64,000 nt of DNA from Nonomuraea sp. PA05. Its GTDB lineage: Bacteria; Actinomycetota; Actinomycetes; Streptosporangiales; Streptosporangiaceae. The number at the start of each line of letters is the position of its first letter. Position 1 is the first letter of the stretch. Positions 15,440 through 24,793 of this stretch are shown piece after piece. Below the pieces are notes generated by a model. That model did no database searches. It was not told where the DNA came from and saw only the letters and a list, made by a program, of their open reading frames with translations. The stretch is taken from NCBI RefSeq assembly GCF_008086045.1, contig NZ_VSEY01000042.1, positions 1 through 64,000 of the forward strand, read 5' to 3'. The translations under genes and the position numbers were made by a program.

Positions 15440-16372
15440 ATGGAGCGGCACGAGATCGAGACCTTCTTGGCACTGTCCGAGGAGCTGCACTTCCGTCGTA
15501 CGGCCGAACGGCTGGGCCTGGCGCAGGGCCGCGTCAGCCAGATCGTCAAGAAACTGGAGCGCGGCATCGGCGCGCCGTTGTTCGAGCGCACCAGCCGTCG
15601 CGTGGTGCTGACCCCCGTCGGGCAGCGACTGCGTGACGGACTGCTGCCCGGCTACCAGCAGATCCAGCGCGCCATCGCGGAGGCCAGGGCCGCCGCGCGC
15701 GGCGTCGCCGGCACCTTACGCGTCGGGTTCTCCGCTCCGTGGTGCGCCGAGACCCTCATCGCGGCCGCCGACCTGTTCCTCGGCCGCAACCCCGGTCACG
15801 AGGTGAACATCACCGAGATCCAGCTCCACGATCCGCTCGGCCCCATGCGTGCCGGGCAGCTCGACCTGCAGCTCACGGAGCTCCCGATCGACGAGCCCGA
15901 CATCACCGTCGGGCCGGTGGTGTTCCGGGAGCCGCGCGTGCTCATCGTCCCGGCCGCCCACCCCTTCACCGGGCGCGCCTCGGTCTCGCTGGAGGACTAC
16001 GCCGCCGAGCCAGTGATCTCCATCGGCGGTGCGGTGCCGGACTACTGGCTGGAGTATCACTACCCGTCCAGGACCCCGGCCGGACGCCCGATACCCCCTG
16101 GACCGGTTGCCACCTATTGGTCCGAGATCCTGCCCCTGATCAGCTCGGGCAGAGGCGTCTCGCCCTCCAACCTGCGAGCCGCCCGCTACCACGCCTATCC
16201 CGGCACCGCCTTCGTCCCGGTGCACGACGCCCCGGCGATCGAGTACGGGCTGCTGTGGCCGGCCGCTCGCGAGAGCGCCACCGTCCGCGAGTTCAGCGAA
16301 CTCGTCCGCCAGGTGGCCGGCCGCCCACCCGGCGGCGTGGACGGTGAGCCGGGTTCACCGGTCGTTCCCTGA
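15440..16372 (+). CDS. LysR-family transcriptional regulator
   Basis: 310 residues from ATG 15440. The N-terminal winged HTH reads EIETFLALSEELHFRRTAER, then GLAQGRVSQIVKKLERGIGA and PLFERTSRRVVLT. The C-terminal effector-binding domain starts at GTLRVGFSAPW. It is divergent from the SGNH hydrolase with a 185-bp gap and is followed by a decayed MFS gene (16564). Either could be its target; a LysR beside an EmrB-type pump is common, so loss of the pump may have left the regulator without its original target. Confidence 0.9.
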   Translation: MERHEIETFLALSEELHFRRTAERLGLAQGRVSQIVKKLERGIGAPLFERTSRRVVLTPVGQRLRDGLLPGYQQIQRAIAEARAAARGVAGTLRVGFSAPWCAETLIAAADLFLGRNPGHEVNITEIQLHDPLGPMRAGQLDLQLTELPIDEPDITVGPVVFREPRVLIVPAAHPFTGRASVSLEDYAAEPVISIGGAVPDYWLEYHYPSRTPAGRPIPPGPVATYWSEILPLISSGRGVSPSNLRAARYHAYPGTAFVPVHDAPAIEYGLLWPAARESATVREFSELVRQVAGRPPGGVDGEPGSPVVP

Positions 16373-16563
16373 TCCGTGACTGTTCGCGACCTTCGGCCGT
16401 CGGCAGACTTCTGAGGCGACCACCGCAGGAGGCCGAGGCCACGAGCGGGCGAGCCGGAGCGGTGGTCAGGCGCAGCCCTCCACATGACCCCTGATGGGTG
16501 TGTGGCGTCCTGCGAGTCATCGCTGAGCACAGCGGCGGCCACCTCGAAGGGAACCACGCCGTC

Positions 16564-17050
16564 ATGTCCACCACCGCATCGCTGTCATCCCTGGCGCACG
16601 AGGCGCCGCCGCGACGTCTGACCGGCCGGCTCAAGGTCGTCCTGGCCGTGCTGCTGGTCGCCCAGTTCATGCTGGCCGTCGACTTCTCGATCCTCAACGT
16701 GGCTCTGCCCGTCATCGGCGACGGCCTCGGCTTCTCCCTGGCGAACCTGCAGTGGATCGCCACCGCCTTCGCCCTGTCCGCCGCCGGCTTCACCCTCATC
16801 ATCGCCCGCGTCGCCCAGGGACTCGCCACCGCCGCCGCCACACCCGCCGGGCTCGCCCTGCTCACCACCTCCTTCCCCGAAGGGCCGCTGCGGCAGAAGG
16901 CCCTCGGTTTCAACGGCGCCCTCATGTCCGCCGGGTTCATCGCCGGAGCCGTGCTCGGCGGTGTACTCACCGACCTGCTCTTCTGGCGCTGAGCCTTCTT
17001 CATCAACGTGCCCGTCGCCCTTGCCGTGCTCGCCGTCGCGCCCGCCGCAT
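16564..17050 (+). pseudogene. Broken EmrB/QacA-type MFS transporter
   Basis: Opens intact (LTGRLKVVLAVLLVAQFMLA, then VDFSILNVALPVIGDGL) but jumps from FALSAAGFTLI straight to IARVAQGLATAAATPAGLAL. This removes about two helices including motif A. The frame then meets TGA at 16990-16992 in place of the Trp codon of the conserved W-R-W-(A/I)-F-F-I-N-V-P motif; FFINVPVALAVLAVAP continues in frame after it. Nothing of the other helices follows, and 17051-17188 holds no recognisable gene. A deletion plus a nonsense codon plus loss of the C-terminus make this a clear pseudogene. Confidence 0.88.
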
Positions 17051-17188
17051 ATCGTCTGTCGCGTGAACTGCTCGGCCGGGGCGGCGACGCAGCGGCCGGC
17101 CATGCTGTCCCGTGCGGCGGGAAGACGGCATGGCCGGTGCGACGATCACGACCAGTGGGCTGAACTCCTGCGTCCAGCCCACCACACG

Positions 17189-19771
17189 TCAGCCGACGGC
17201 GGTGACGACCCATTCAGGGACGATGACCCCACCGGAGCGCGGCTGGTACCGGGTGCCGAAACGACCGTTACCCAGTCCGGGATAGACCCACAGATCGCGG
17301 TCCCCGCTGACGGCGACCAGGTCGGTCTTGCCGTCACCGCTCAGATCCATGGCCGCGACCTTGTAGTTGGTCCAGCCGCTGCCGGCGTGGGTGCGGGCGC
17401 CGAGGGTGATGCCGCTCTGGCTCGTGTTGGGATAGAACCAGAGGTCACCGTTGCGGTCGATGGCCATGATGTCGGTGCGGTTGTCGCCGTTGAAATCGAA
17501 GGGGAAGGTGCGGTAGCCGGTCCAGCCGCTGTTGCCGATCTGGATCCTGGTGGCACCCGCTGCCCCGTCCGGGTAGTGGAACAGCGTGCCGTTGGCGTTG
17601 TGGATGGCGAACAGGTCGGCGTGCGGGTTGCTGTTGGCGTTGCCCGCGGTGAAGGTGTATTTCTCCCAGCCGGAGCCGACATCATCTCTGCTACTGGTGG
17701 TCAGATATCCGCCCTTGTTGGGATACATCCACAGAACGCCGTCGGAGCCAGACCTGAGGAGGTCGGCCAGGCCGTCCCCGTCCCAGTCGGTGACGACCCA
17801 TCCCATGCCCCAACCGCTGCCGATCTTGACCCGGTTGCTGACGCTGACCGTGTTCTCTCCCGAACTGCTCTGGTTCGGATACATCCACAGGTCACCGGCG
17901 CTGTCGGTGAGAATGAGATCGTTGCGGCCGTCTCCGTCGAAGTCGTGGTTGTTCTTGGCGGGCGTCAGCGAGACCCTGTTCCAGGTCCGGACCGTGGACA
18001 GCACACCGCTGAAGTAGCCGCCGAGGCTCGCGGCGCCGGTCTTGTGCGCGCCTACGCGCAGCGCGCCGGTGGCCTTCCACTTCGTTGTGTGCCGGACACT
18101 GGCGACGTTCTGGCCGTTGACCCAGAGGATCACCAGGCCGGAGGCGGCTTTGTAGGTCACGGTGACCTGCGACCAGACACCCAGCGCAGCGCTGCCCGCG
18201 GGCGCGACGACGGTGTCCCAGACGGGACTGGCCACGTCCGACTGGCTCATGGCGAAGTGCCAGGCCCCGTTCTGGATCCAGAGCTTGAAGCCGGCGGTGT
18301 TGACGCCGTCCTGGGAAAGTACGGTGCCACCGGCGGTGGAGGGGGCGGAGTTAGTGCCCTGGATGGTGGGTTTGGCCCAGGCGCTGAGGCTGAAGTCGGC
18401 GTCGGTGGCGACGGCGGGGCCGCCGGCCGCGAGCGTTCCGGTGGTGCGGTCGAACGTGATGGCCGGGCTGTAGGTGTCGCCGGTCTTCCAGGTCGCGCCG
18501 GCGGTGGCGGTCAGCGGGAGGCCTGTTCCGGTGAAGGCGCTGTCGGCGACGGTGCCGACCGCGGTGCCCGACGTGGCCGTGGCGGGCAGGTCGGCCAGGG
18601 TCCAGGTGTGGTCCGCCGCGGCGGTGGTGATGGAGTTGACCCAGGTCGTCAGATCGTCAGCGCGGGCGGCGGTGAGGGAGCTGTCGCTCCCGGCGGGGTC
18701 GGGGCATCCGGCCTGGCCGGCCTGGCTGAGCACGGCGGCGAGCTTGCCGCCGTTGAGTACGGGTGCACCGGCCATCCCGCTGCACACGAGCGGGCCGGTC
18801 GCGGTGGTCAGCGTCGTGGCGGTCGCGGCCGTGAACGTGACCTGCGCGGTGCGCTGCTGGTCGTTGGTCCAATCGGCGGCGGTCACCCCGGCGCGGCTGT
18901 AGCCGACCGTGGACAGTTCGACACCGGTGGGGGCGGTGGTGGCCAGCGGGATCGGGGTGATCCCTTCGACCGGGGTGGCCAGCCGGGCCAGGACCACGTC
19001 GCGGCCGGGGCGCGGGCTCAGCCAGTCGGCCTTGATGCCGGCCTTTCCGGGGAACGTGACATAGGTCGCGCCGGCCGGCGCGCCTTCGGCGAGCTGCGGT
19101 TGGTTCGGGTCGGGGGCCAGGCAGCTCGCGGCGCCCAGCACCCAGCTCGGCGCGACCAGCGTCGCGGTGCACTCGCGGCCGTCGCCGGCGAGTTTGCCGA
19201 CTGCCGCCTGTGCTCCGGTGCCGGGCGCGGGGCCGGTGCCGGCGCGCAGCTGCAGCAGCATGGTGGGGGAGGCGGTCGGGTCGGTGCCCTCGCCGACTTG
19301 GGTGTAGCCGTCAGGGTCTACGTTGACGGTGAGGCTTTCGCCGTCGTCGTTGCGTAGTTTGGCGGTCACTTGGTGGCCGGTGCCCTCGCGTAGGCCGTCC
19401 CCGCGGATCTCGTACACGCCGGGAACTTCGAGGTTCAGTACGCCGGAGTTGGCGGCTACCCGGAAGCAGACACGGCCGATGCCGTCGGCGCCGATGGCCT
19501 CGTCGGTGGTTCGGATCTTCAGCAGGCCGATGTCACCCTGCACCGGCGTGGCGCAGTCGGCCAGCAGGATGTGGCCGTCGCCGGAGATCAGTCTGACGTT
19601 CTGCGCCTCCAGGATCTCCGCCGCACCAGGGTAGGGATAGACGCCGTTGTCCACCAGTGACGGAAGCGAGATCGCAGACGCGCCGGCCGCCGCCGGCCAG
19701 GCAGCCACCGATAAGGACGCTGCCATCGCTGTGGCGACGCCCAGCGTCACCCAGCGTGGGAATGACTTCAT
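17189..19771 (-). CDS. Secreted trypsin-fold pseudo-protease with LamG and FG-GAP repeats
   Basis: 860 residues from ATG 19771, spaced correctly from GGAGG. Order: signal peptide; a beta domain of about 130 residues; a trypsin-like domain (about 180-375); a LamG/concanavalin-like domain (DFSLSAWAKPTIQG ... VWSQVTVTYKAASG); and FG-GAP/VCBS repeats, with DFDGDGRNDL, DWDGDGLADL, DFNGDNRTDI and DLSGDGKTDL as calcium-type loops, ending in a propeller. In the protease domain the usual AAHC is GAASC (His to Ser) and GDSGGP is GMAGAP (Ser to Ala), so catalysis is probably lost. It is divergent from the ALF toxin gene. Confidence 0.88.
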   Translation of the reverse strand: MKSFPRWVTLGVATAMAASLSVAAWPAAAGASAISLPSLVDNGVYPYPGAAEILEAQNVRLISGDGHILLADCATPVQGDIGLLKIRTTDEAIGADGIGRVCFRVAANSGVLNLEVPGVYEIRGDGLREGTGHQVTAKLRNDDGESLTVNVDPDGYTQVGEGTDPTASPTMLLQLRAGTGPAPGTGAQAAVGKLAGDGRECTATLVAPSWVLGAASCLAPDPNQPQLAEGAPAGATYVTFPGKAGIKADWLSPRPGRDVVLARLATPVEGITPIPLATTAPTGVELSTVGYSRAGVTAADWTNDQQRTAQVTFTAATATTLTTATGPLVCSGMAGAPVLNGGKLAAVLSQAGQAGCPDPAGSDSSLTAARADDLTTWVNSITTAAADHTWTLADLPATATSGTAVGTVADSAFTGTGLPLTATAGATWKTGDTYSPAITFDRTTGTLAAGGPAVATDADFSLSAWAKPTIQGTNSAPSTAGGTVLSQDGVNTAGFKLWIQNGAWHFAMSQSDVASPVWDTVVAPAGSAALGVWSQVTVTYKAASGLVILWVNGQNVASVRHTTKWKATGALRVGAHKTGAASLGGYFSGVLSTVRTWNRVSLTPAKNNHDFDGDGRNDLILTDSAGDLWMYPNQSSSGENTVSVSNRVKIGSGWGMGWVVTDWDGDGLADLLRSGSDGVLWMYPNKGGYLTTSSRDDVGSGWEKYTFTAGNANSNPHADLFAIHNANGTLFHYPDGAAGATRIQIGNSGWTGYRTFPFDFNGDNRTDIMAIDRNGDLWFYPNTSQSGITLGARTHAGSGWTNYKVAAMDLSGDGKTDLVAVSGDRDLWVYPGLGNGRFGTRYQPRSGGVIVPEWVVTAVG

Positions 19772-20042
19772 GACCACAAACCTCCGATGTTGCCTGTGCG
19801 GAAGTTCCGATAGGCCTGCTGACGCTTGAAGGGTTCACGACCCGTGCACGTTGCTCGCGCCTCTGCGGATATGGAACGAGGCTAGAGAAGCCCGGTATGC
19901 CGGTGGTATGTCCGATCATGTCTGGGATTGCCCGGCATTCGAGCATCGTGTGACACTCCGCTGTGCTGAATGGCGGGTGAACCGGATTCGCCTCGTCAGC
20001 GCTTCCCGTATGCGAAACCCTTGAGTGGTGATGGAGGCTGCG
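19772..20042. promoter_or_regulatory. Divergent promoter region between two large secreted proteins
   Basis: 271 bases between the FG-GAP protein (minus) and the ALF-repeat toxin (plus). It contains CGGAGGTTT ahead of the first gene and TGGAGG ahead of the second. No clear operator palindrome was found. Shared location makes co-regulation plausible. Confidence 0.4.
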
Positions 20043-23000
20043 GTGCAGCTGAATGTGTGTGCGCGGATACCCATACGGTGGCAGGCGGTGATCGCGACAT
20101 GCACCGTCCTGGCTGTGCTCGCCAGCCTGCTGTACGCGCCGCCGGCGTATGCCCAGGGGACGGTTCCCGCTGATCGCCCCCTCGTGGTGTCGGCCTGGCA
20201 GGAGGGCGGTCCGCAGGTCCGATTAGCTGCCGAGGCCGCGTTGCTGGGTTCGGACGCTCAGGTCAGCGCGTTCCTGGATGGCGGATGGGCCCAGGCCCAG
20301 CGTCTCGATCAGCGGGAGAATCTTGCGCGGGTCATCAGTAACGGTGGTCCCGCCCTGCGCGCGAAGGCGCAGGCCGCCCTGGACGCGGACGTCGCAGGTG
20401 ACCAGAACGCGATCCCCACGTTCCTGAAGAGCGGTTGGCAGGGCCCGTCGGACATCGACACCCGGGTGTCGGTGAACCAGCTGATGGCCTCCGGCGGCGA
20501 TCAGGTCAAGCAGGCGGCGCAGGCCGTACTGGACTCCGGGACCGCCGAGGAGATGCGGAACTTCCTGGAGTCCGGCTGGCAGGCGCAGTGGAACACCGAC
20601 CAGCGGCTGCGGATCAACCAAGCCATAGCCACAGGTGGCCCGCAAGTCCGCGCCGCGGGCCAGAAGGCACTGGACGCAGGCGCGCCGGAGGCACTGGAGG
20701 CGTTCCTCTCCTACGGCTGGGCCGTGGCCTCGGCGCGGGACGAGGAGACCGCGACCCTAGAAGACCTGCTGGGCCAGGCGAAGGAGGCCAAGGCGCTGGC
20801 GGAGCAGGAGACCGCCAACGCCACGAGCGAGGCCGATCGCGCCAGGGACTCCGCAGCCGCGGCGCGCCGGTCGGCGGCGGAGGCCGCTGCCGCGACCGCG
20901 GACGCACGCGACAACATGGCTGAGGCGAAGGCGCAGGCCAAGCGGGCGGCCAGGGCGGCGGAGCAGGCGGCTGAGGCGGCGCAGGTGGCCGTTCAGGCTG
21001 CGGCTGCGGCGAACCGGGCGGCGCGTGCCGCAGCCACCGCGGCGGCACGCGCCGCGCAGATGGCGTCGAAGGCCAACCAGAAGGCTTCCGAGGCTTATCA
21101 GCATGCCGCAGCCGCGGCCGTCGATGCCACTTTTGCGGAGAACGCACGGCAAGCGGCGCAGGCAGCCCAAAGGATCGCCCGGGAGACGGACGAGTTCGCC
21201 GAGCTGGTCAACTTGGCGCTCACGGCGGTCAGGGCCAACTCCCACGCGGTCACAGCGGCTACGGCTGCGGCTGAGAATGCTCTGGCGGCAGCGGCTGCCA
21301 ATGACGAGGCTGTACGGTACGCCAACGCGGCCGGCGCGAACGCCCAGGAGGCGGTCGCCGCGGCGGCAAGGGCACGGGCCAACGCCGAGCGGGCCGCGCG
21401 GGCGGCACGGGCGGCACAGACGTACCTCCAGACGGCCATCGATGCCGCGATCAAGGCGCGAGACGCCGCCATCAGGGCGGCAGCCAACGCCCGGGCCGCG
21501 GCCGCCGCGGCCCTCGAAGCCGCCGAGCACGCGGGCGACGCCGCCAAGGCGGCGGAACGGGCCACCGAATACGCCAACCTGGCCACCACGGCCGCGCAGC
21601 AGGCGCTGGACACCGCGACCCAGGCAGCCGCGGTCTACGAAGCGGCGCGTGTCGCCGACGCCGAACGCCTGGCGGTGGCCCGGGACGAGGGGTTGGAGAC
21701 CGCCCGGACAGCCAACGTCGCGTATGAGAGGCAGCAGCGGGCCGCCGACTGGGATGTCGACCAGGCCGCCAAACGCGACGCCGAGACCAACAGGCTCATC
21801 GCGGTGGTCCTCGACCCGGCCACCGAGCGAGCGGCCGCGGTCGCGGCCGCTCGCAAGGTCGCGCTCAATCTGGCCGGCGGCCAGAGCGCCTGGACCAAGC
21901 AGGCGGCGCTGGGCGCACTGGGCGGCGCCGACGATCTCGTGCTGGAGTTCGTGCGCGCCGGCCTCGCCCGCGCTGAGGCGCAGGACAACCGCATCGCAGT
22001 GACCAAGCTGTCGGTGACCGACAACGCCGCCCTGGAGACGGCGGCCATGAACGCCCTGGCCGGCAGCGACCAGACGGTTGCGACCTTCCTGCGTACGCAG
22101 AGCTATCCCGGCCGGTACACGGCGGACCGGCTGAAGGTCAACCAGATCCTGGCCGCGGCCAAGACGGCCGGCGATGCCGTGCTGGCGCAGCGAGCCGAGC
22201 AAGCCCTTGATGCCGACACGCCGCAGGCGTTGCGAGACTTCCTCGACACCGGCCAGTACACCGCGGCGGTCATCGGTGAGCGGGTGCGGGTCAACCAGAT
22301 CCTGGCCAGCCCGGACAGCGGGCCGGAGGTGAAGGCGGCAGCGCAGATAGCCTTGGAGGGACCCGCTCCGGGTCTGCGGCAGTTCCTCAGCACCGGACGG
22401 TTCACCGCGGCCGAGCGGGACCACGAAACCGCGGTTCACCTCGCTGTGGTCGCCGGCCTGCTGACAAAGATCAGCCAGGCCGCCGAGTCGGCCGTGGAGA
22501 GCGCTCTGGAAGCGCAGGCCGTAGCCGCCCGCGCCCGCGACGACGCCGCGTTGGCCGCATCCTACGCTGAGCAGGCGATCGACTCGGCGCAGCGGGCCGC
22601 CGGCCACGCCCAGCAGGCCAGGGTGCACGCCGACCAAGCCGCTGCCTCGGTGGAGAAGGCCGCGGCTGCGGTCAAGACCGCCGTCGGGGCGGCCACGAAG
22701 GCCAGAACCTCCGCCCACAGCGCCCTCCGGTCGGCCACCTGGGCGATCGCCTCCCACGCGATGGCCGTCGACGCCGCCAACAGCGCCACCCGAGCAGCAC
22801 GCCTTGCCTACGATTCGGCCATCAACGCCGGTCAGAGTGCCGACGCTGCCGCCAGGGCGGCCGATGCGGTTTCCAAGGATTACGAGTACGCCGCCGGCGC
22901 AGAAATCGCCAAATGCGACTTCGAGTACAACCGGGATGACTATGCTCGGCTGGAGGATGCATACGGCTTAGAAGAGGGCCAGTTCTATCGCGACTGCATC

Positions 23001-23960
23001 TACAATGTCCTCGGGGACCCGGAGGAGCTGGCCACAAGGGTATACCTCAACTCCGCCTTCTGTGACATCTATCCGCAGGACAGCCAGTCCTACGAGAACT
23101 GCATTGCCTCCACATCGGCTCCCGGCTTCGAAGCGATACAGGAATACAACCTCACCTTCGAGGCGCTCAGGTACGCGCTCACGATGTTCGAAGTGGGGTG
23201 GATGCCGGCCATTGTCGGCTGTCAGGTCACACTGGTCTGCGGAGCAGCACTTACCATCGCCACGGTAGGTGTTGAAGTATATCGTTTCGTCCAGGGCGAC
23301 CAATCGCTGGCCAAGACGCTGCTCAACGTCGGCACGATCGCTCTTGAATCGCTGGCCGGATATGGGATCGGAAAACTGCTCAGCAGTGGGTTCCGGGCAC
23401 TCAAGAGGGCCTTCGCGGCTTCCAAGACGGGCACGAGCGCGATATCGGAGATCCGTAGAGGCCTGCTCCAGACCGAGCAAAAGCTGGTACTCGCGCACGT
23501 CCGGGCGATGCTTGCCAGCGACTACCCCACGGTCAGGGACACCGCCTTCTTCTGGTCCGGCCGCACGCAGATAGCACCCGACAAGTATGTGAATGCCGGA
23601 CCCGATCTCGTCGCTGAGATTGCGAAGGCGAAGGGCGGCACCTCGCTCGAAATGCTCATGGACAGCCGTGGGATTCCACAGGCGCAAATTCCGAAAAAGA
23701 CGGAGTGGGACCCTTGGGAGGTGCCATGGGACGCCATCGAGGACCAGGTCAATGATGCGTGGACCCAGGTCTCCCTGAATTACGCGCGAAACGCCTCCGG
23801 CGTGGTCAGGGTGGTGCACGGGACAAGCCTGCGCCCGGGCAACGTCTGGGAGACGACGGAGTTCCCCGCGCTCAAGGCCAATCCCAACGTCACCAAAATA
23901 ATCAGAATAACCATCGTCGACGCGACTACGCGGACGGAGGAAGTGATCTTCGAGCGATAG
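20043..23960 (+). CDS. ALF-repeat polymorphic toxin with CD38-like C-terminal domain
   Basis: 1305 residues from GTG 20043 (TGGAGG five bases upstream; GTG 20025 is an alternative). A signal peptide ends about residue 37 (PPAYA|QG). Two blocks of ALF repeats (about 40-220 and 615-795; units like RVRVNQILA...ALRDFL) alternate with Ala-rich coiled-coil stalks (about 235-600, 800-950). Then comes a Cys-rich segment and a hydrophobic stretch (1040-1110). The last 180 residues form the toxin: FFWSGR (W1171), TSLEML (E1203), AWTQVSLNYA (W1240) and WETTEFPALK (E1273). Order and spacing resemble the W-E-W-E active site of CD38-type ADP-ribosyl cyclases, so NAD+ is the inferred substrate. A candidate immunity gene follows 32 bases later. 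Confidence 0.85.
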   Translation: MQLNVCARIPIRWQAVIATCTVLAVLASLLYAPPAYAQGTVPADRPLVVSAWQEGGPQVRLAAEAALLGSDAQVSAFLDGGWAQAQRLDQRENLARVISNGGPALRAKAQAALDADVAGDQNAIPTFLKSGWQGPSDIDTRVSVNQLMASGGDQVKQAAQAVLDSGTAEEMRNFLESGWQAQWNTDQRLRINQAIATGGPQVRAAGQKALDAGAPEALEAFLSYGWAVASARDEETATLEDLLGQAKEAKALAEQETANATSEADRARDSAAAARRSAAEAAAATADARDNMAEAKAQAKRAARAAEQAAEAAQVAVQAAAAANRAARAAATAAARAAQMASKANQKASEAYQHAAAAAVDATFAENARQAAQAAQRIARETDEFAELVNLALTAVRANSHAVTAATAAAENALAAAAANDEAVRYANAAGANAQEAVAAAARARANAERAARAARAAQTYLQTAIDAAIKARDAAIRAAANARAAAAAALEAAEHAGDAAKAAERATEYANLATTAAQQALDTATQAAAVYEAARVADAERLAVARDEGLETARTANVAYERQQRAADWDVDQAAKRDAETNRLIAVVLDPATERAAAVAAARKVALNLAGGQSAWTKQAALGALGGADDLVLEFVRAGLARAEAQDNRIAVTKLSVTDNAALETAAMNALAGSDQTVATFLRTQSYPGRYTADRLKVNQILAAAKTAGDAVLAQRAEQALDADTPQALRDFLDTGQYTAAVIGERVRVNQILASPDSGPEVKAAAQIALEGPAPGLRQFLSTGRFTAAERDHETAVHLAVVAGLLTKISQAAESAVESALEAQAVAARARDDAALAASYAEQAIDSAQRAAGHAQQARVHADQAAASVEKAAAAVKTAVGAATKARTSAHSALRSATWAIASHAMAVDAANSATRAARLAYDSAINAGQSADAAARAADAVSKDYEYAAGAEIAKCDFEYNRDDYARLEDAYGLEEGQFYRDCIYNVLGDPEELATRVYLNSAFCDIYPQDSQSYENCIASTSAPGFEAIQEYNLTFEALRYALTMFEVGWMPAIVGCQVTLVCGAALTIATVGVEVYRFVQGDQSLAKTLLNVGTIALESLAGYGIGKLLSSGFRALKRAFAASKTGTSAISEIRRGLLQTEQKLVLAHVRAMLASDYPTVRDTAFFWSGRTQIAPDKYVNAGPDLVAEIAKAKGGTSLEMLMDSRGIPQAQIPKKTEWDPWEVPWDAIEDQVNDAWTQVSLNYARNASGVVRVVHGTSLRPGNVWETTEFPALKANPNVTKIIRITIVDATTRTEEVIFER

Positions 23961-23992
23961 TCGACAGAAGACCGTGCTGGTACCCTGTTTCG

Positions 23993-24478
23993 GTGGAATT
24001 TGCGATCAGCGAAGAATGGAAAGAGCGGGTCGTCTACCGCGAACAGGGTGCCAGCTTCACTTTCGACTGCGCCTGGGGCGTCAAGCCTCACACCGTCTTC
24101 GTGCCATCCGCCGCATACTGGCCGCAGGCGACTCCGGCCTGGATGCACGATCGGCGGGACGAGATCATCGGTCGCCTCCGCGCTCATTTGGGTGCGCGCT
24201 ACGTCATCGAGGAGTTCGAGAAGAGCGACACGGGTCCCCGGCCATGGGTGACGGTTCTGGGGGCCCGCCATTCGGATGGGTCAGTTCCCGGCGAGTGGAT
24301 CGCCGTGCTCATGGATCCCGAAGAAACAGCCACCCCCCACGCCTCCTGGACGCCCGAACAGCGCAGTCGGTTCTTCGCTGATCACGCGGGGCGGGTCGGC
24401 GGTGGGTCCACACCGGACGAGGCGGTGGAAGATCTCCGGCAACGGGTCGGCCAGCCCGAATTGCGCTGGGGAACCTGA
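23993..24478 (+). CDS. Candidate immunity protein of the ALF-repeat toxin
   Basis: 161 residues from GTG 23993. It starts 32 bases after the toxin stop, on the same strand, which is where immunity genes of polymorphic toxins sit. Soluble with no signal peptide; FTFDCAWGVKPHTVFVPSAA and WIAVLMDPE suggest an alpha/beta fold, and the C-terminus (EQRSRFFADHAGRVGG) is helical. No known immunity family is recognised. Base composition is like the 3' end of the toxin gene (lower GC than the stalk region), as expected for a toxin tip and immunity pair acquired together. The functional call is from context only. Confidence 0.6.
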   Translation: MEFAISEEWKERVVYREQGASFTFDCAWGVKPHTVFVPSAAYWPQATPAWMHDRRDEIIGRLRAHLGARYVIEEFEKSDTGPRPWVTVLGARHSDGSVPGEWIAVLMDPEETATPHASWTPEQRSRFFADHAGRVGGGSTPDEAVEDLRQRVGQPELRWGT

Positions 24479-24642
24479 ACGAGACATCCGCGTGCCGCAC
24501 AGCCACAAGGGCTGCGGCCGGGAACGGTCAGATCCAGTCGGCGACCCTGCGGGGCTCAGGAACACGATTCGTCGCCAGCGCCGGGGTTCGTCGTCTGGTC
24601 GGGCCGGGCGTTTCTGGGACAGCGGGCGACTGGTGTTCGGGT

Positions 24643-24702
24643 GGTGTTGTGCCGTATCAGGTGCCGACGAGCAACCACGCGGCGGATGGGCATCCCTTGA
24701 CC
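24643..24702. repeat. 60-bp dispersed repeat, copy A
   Basis: ggtgttgtgccgtatcagg, then tgccgacgagcaacc and gggcatcccttgacc, recur with substitutions and an 8-base-longer middle at 33279-33347 inside the integrative element. It lies in the 315-bp gene-free stretch 24479-24793, which otherwise shows nothing recognisable. It may mark the edge of an old insertion or the 3' tail of a lost mobile gene. Confidence 0.6.
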
Positions 24703-24793
24703 CTACGCATCCATGCGTTGGCCGACCGGAACACGTGATCCATCCGTGGTCTCGGTGGCTCGGATCGCTGACTCGCAGACCTGGAATCGCCGG

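Noticed and set aside
16961-19357. Long plus-strand open frame (about 800 codons) across the FG-GAP gene
   Set aside because: It is antisense to a protein with clear signal peptide and domains; composition (Gly/Val/Arg-rich) is what high-GC antisense frames give, and it has no motif.
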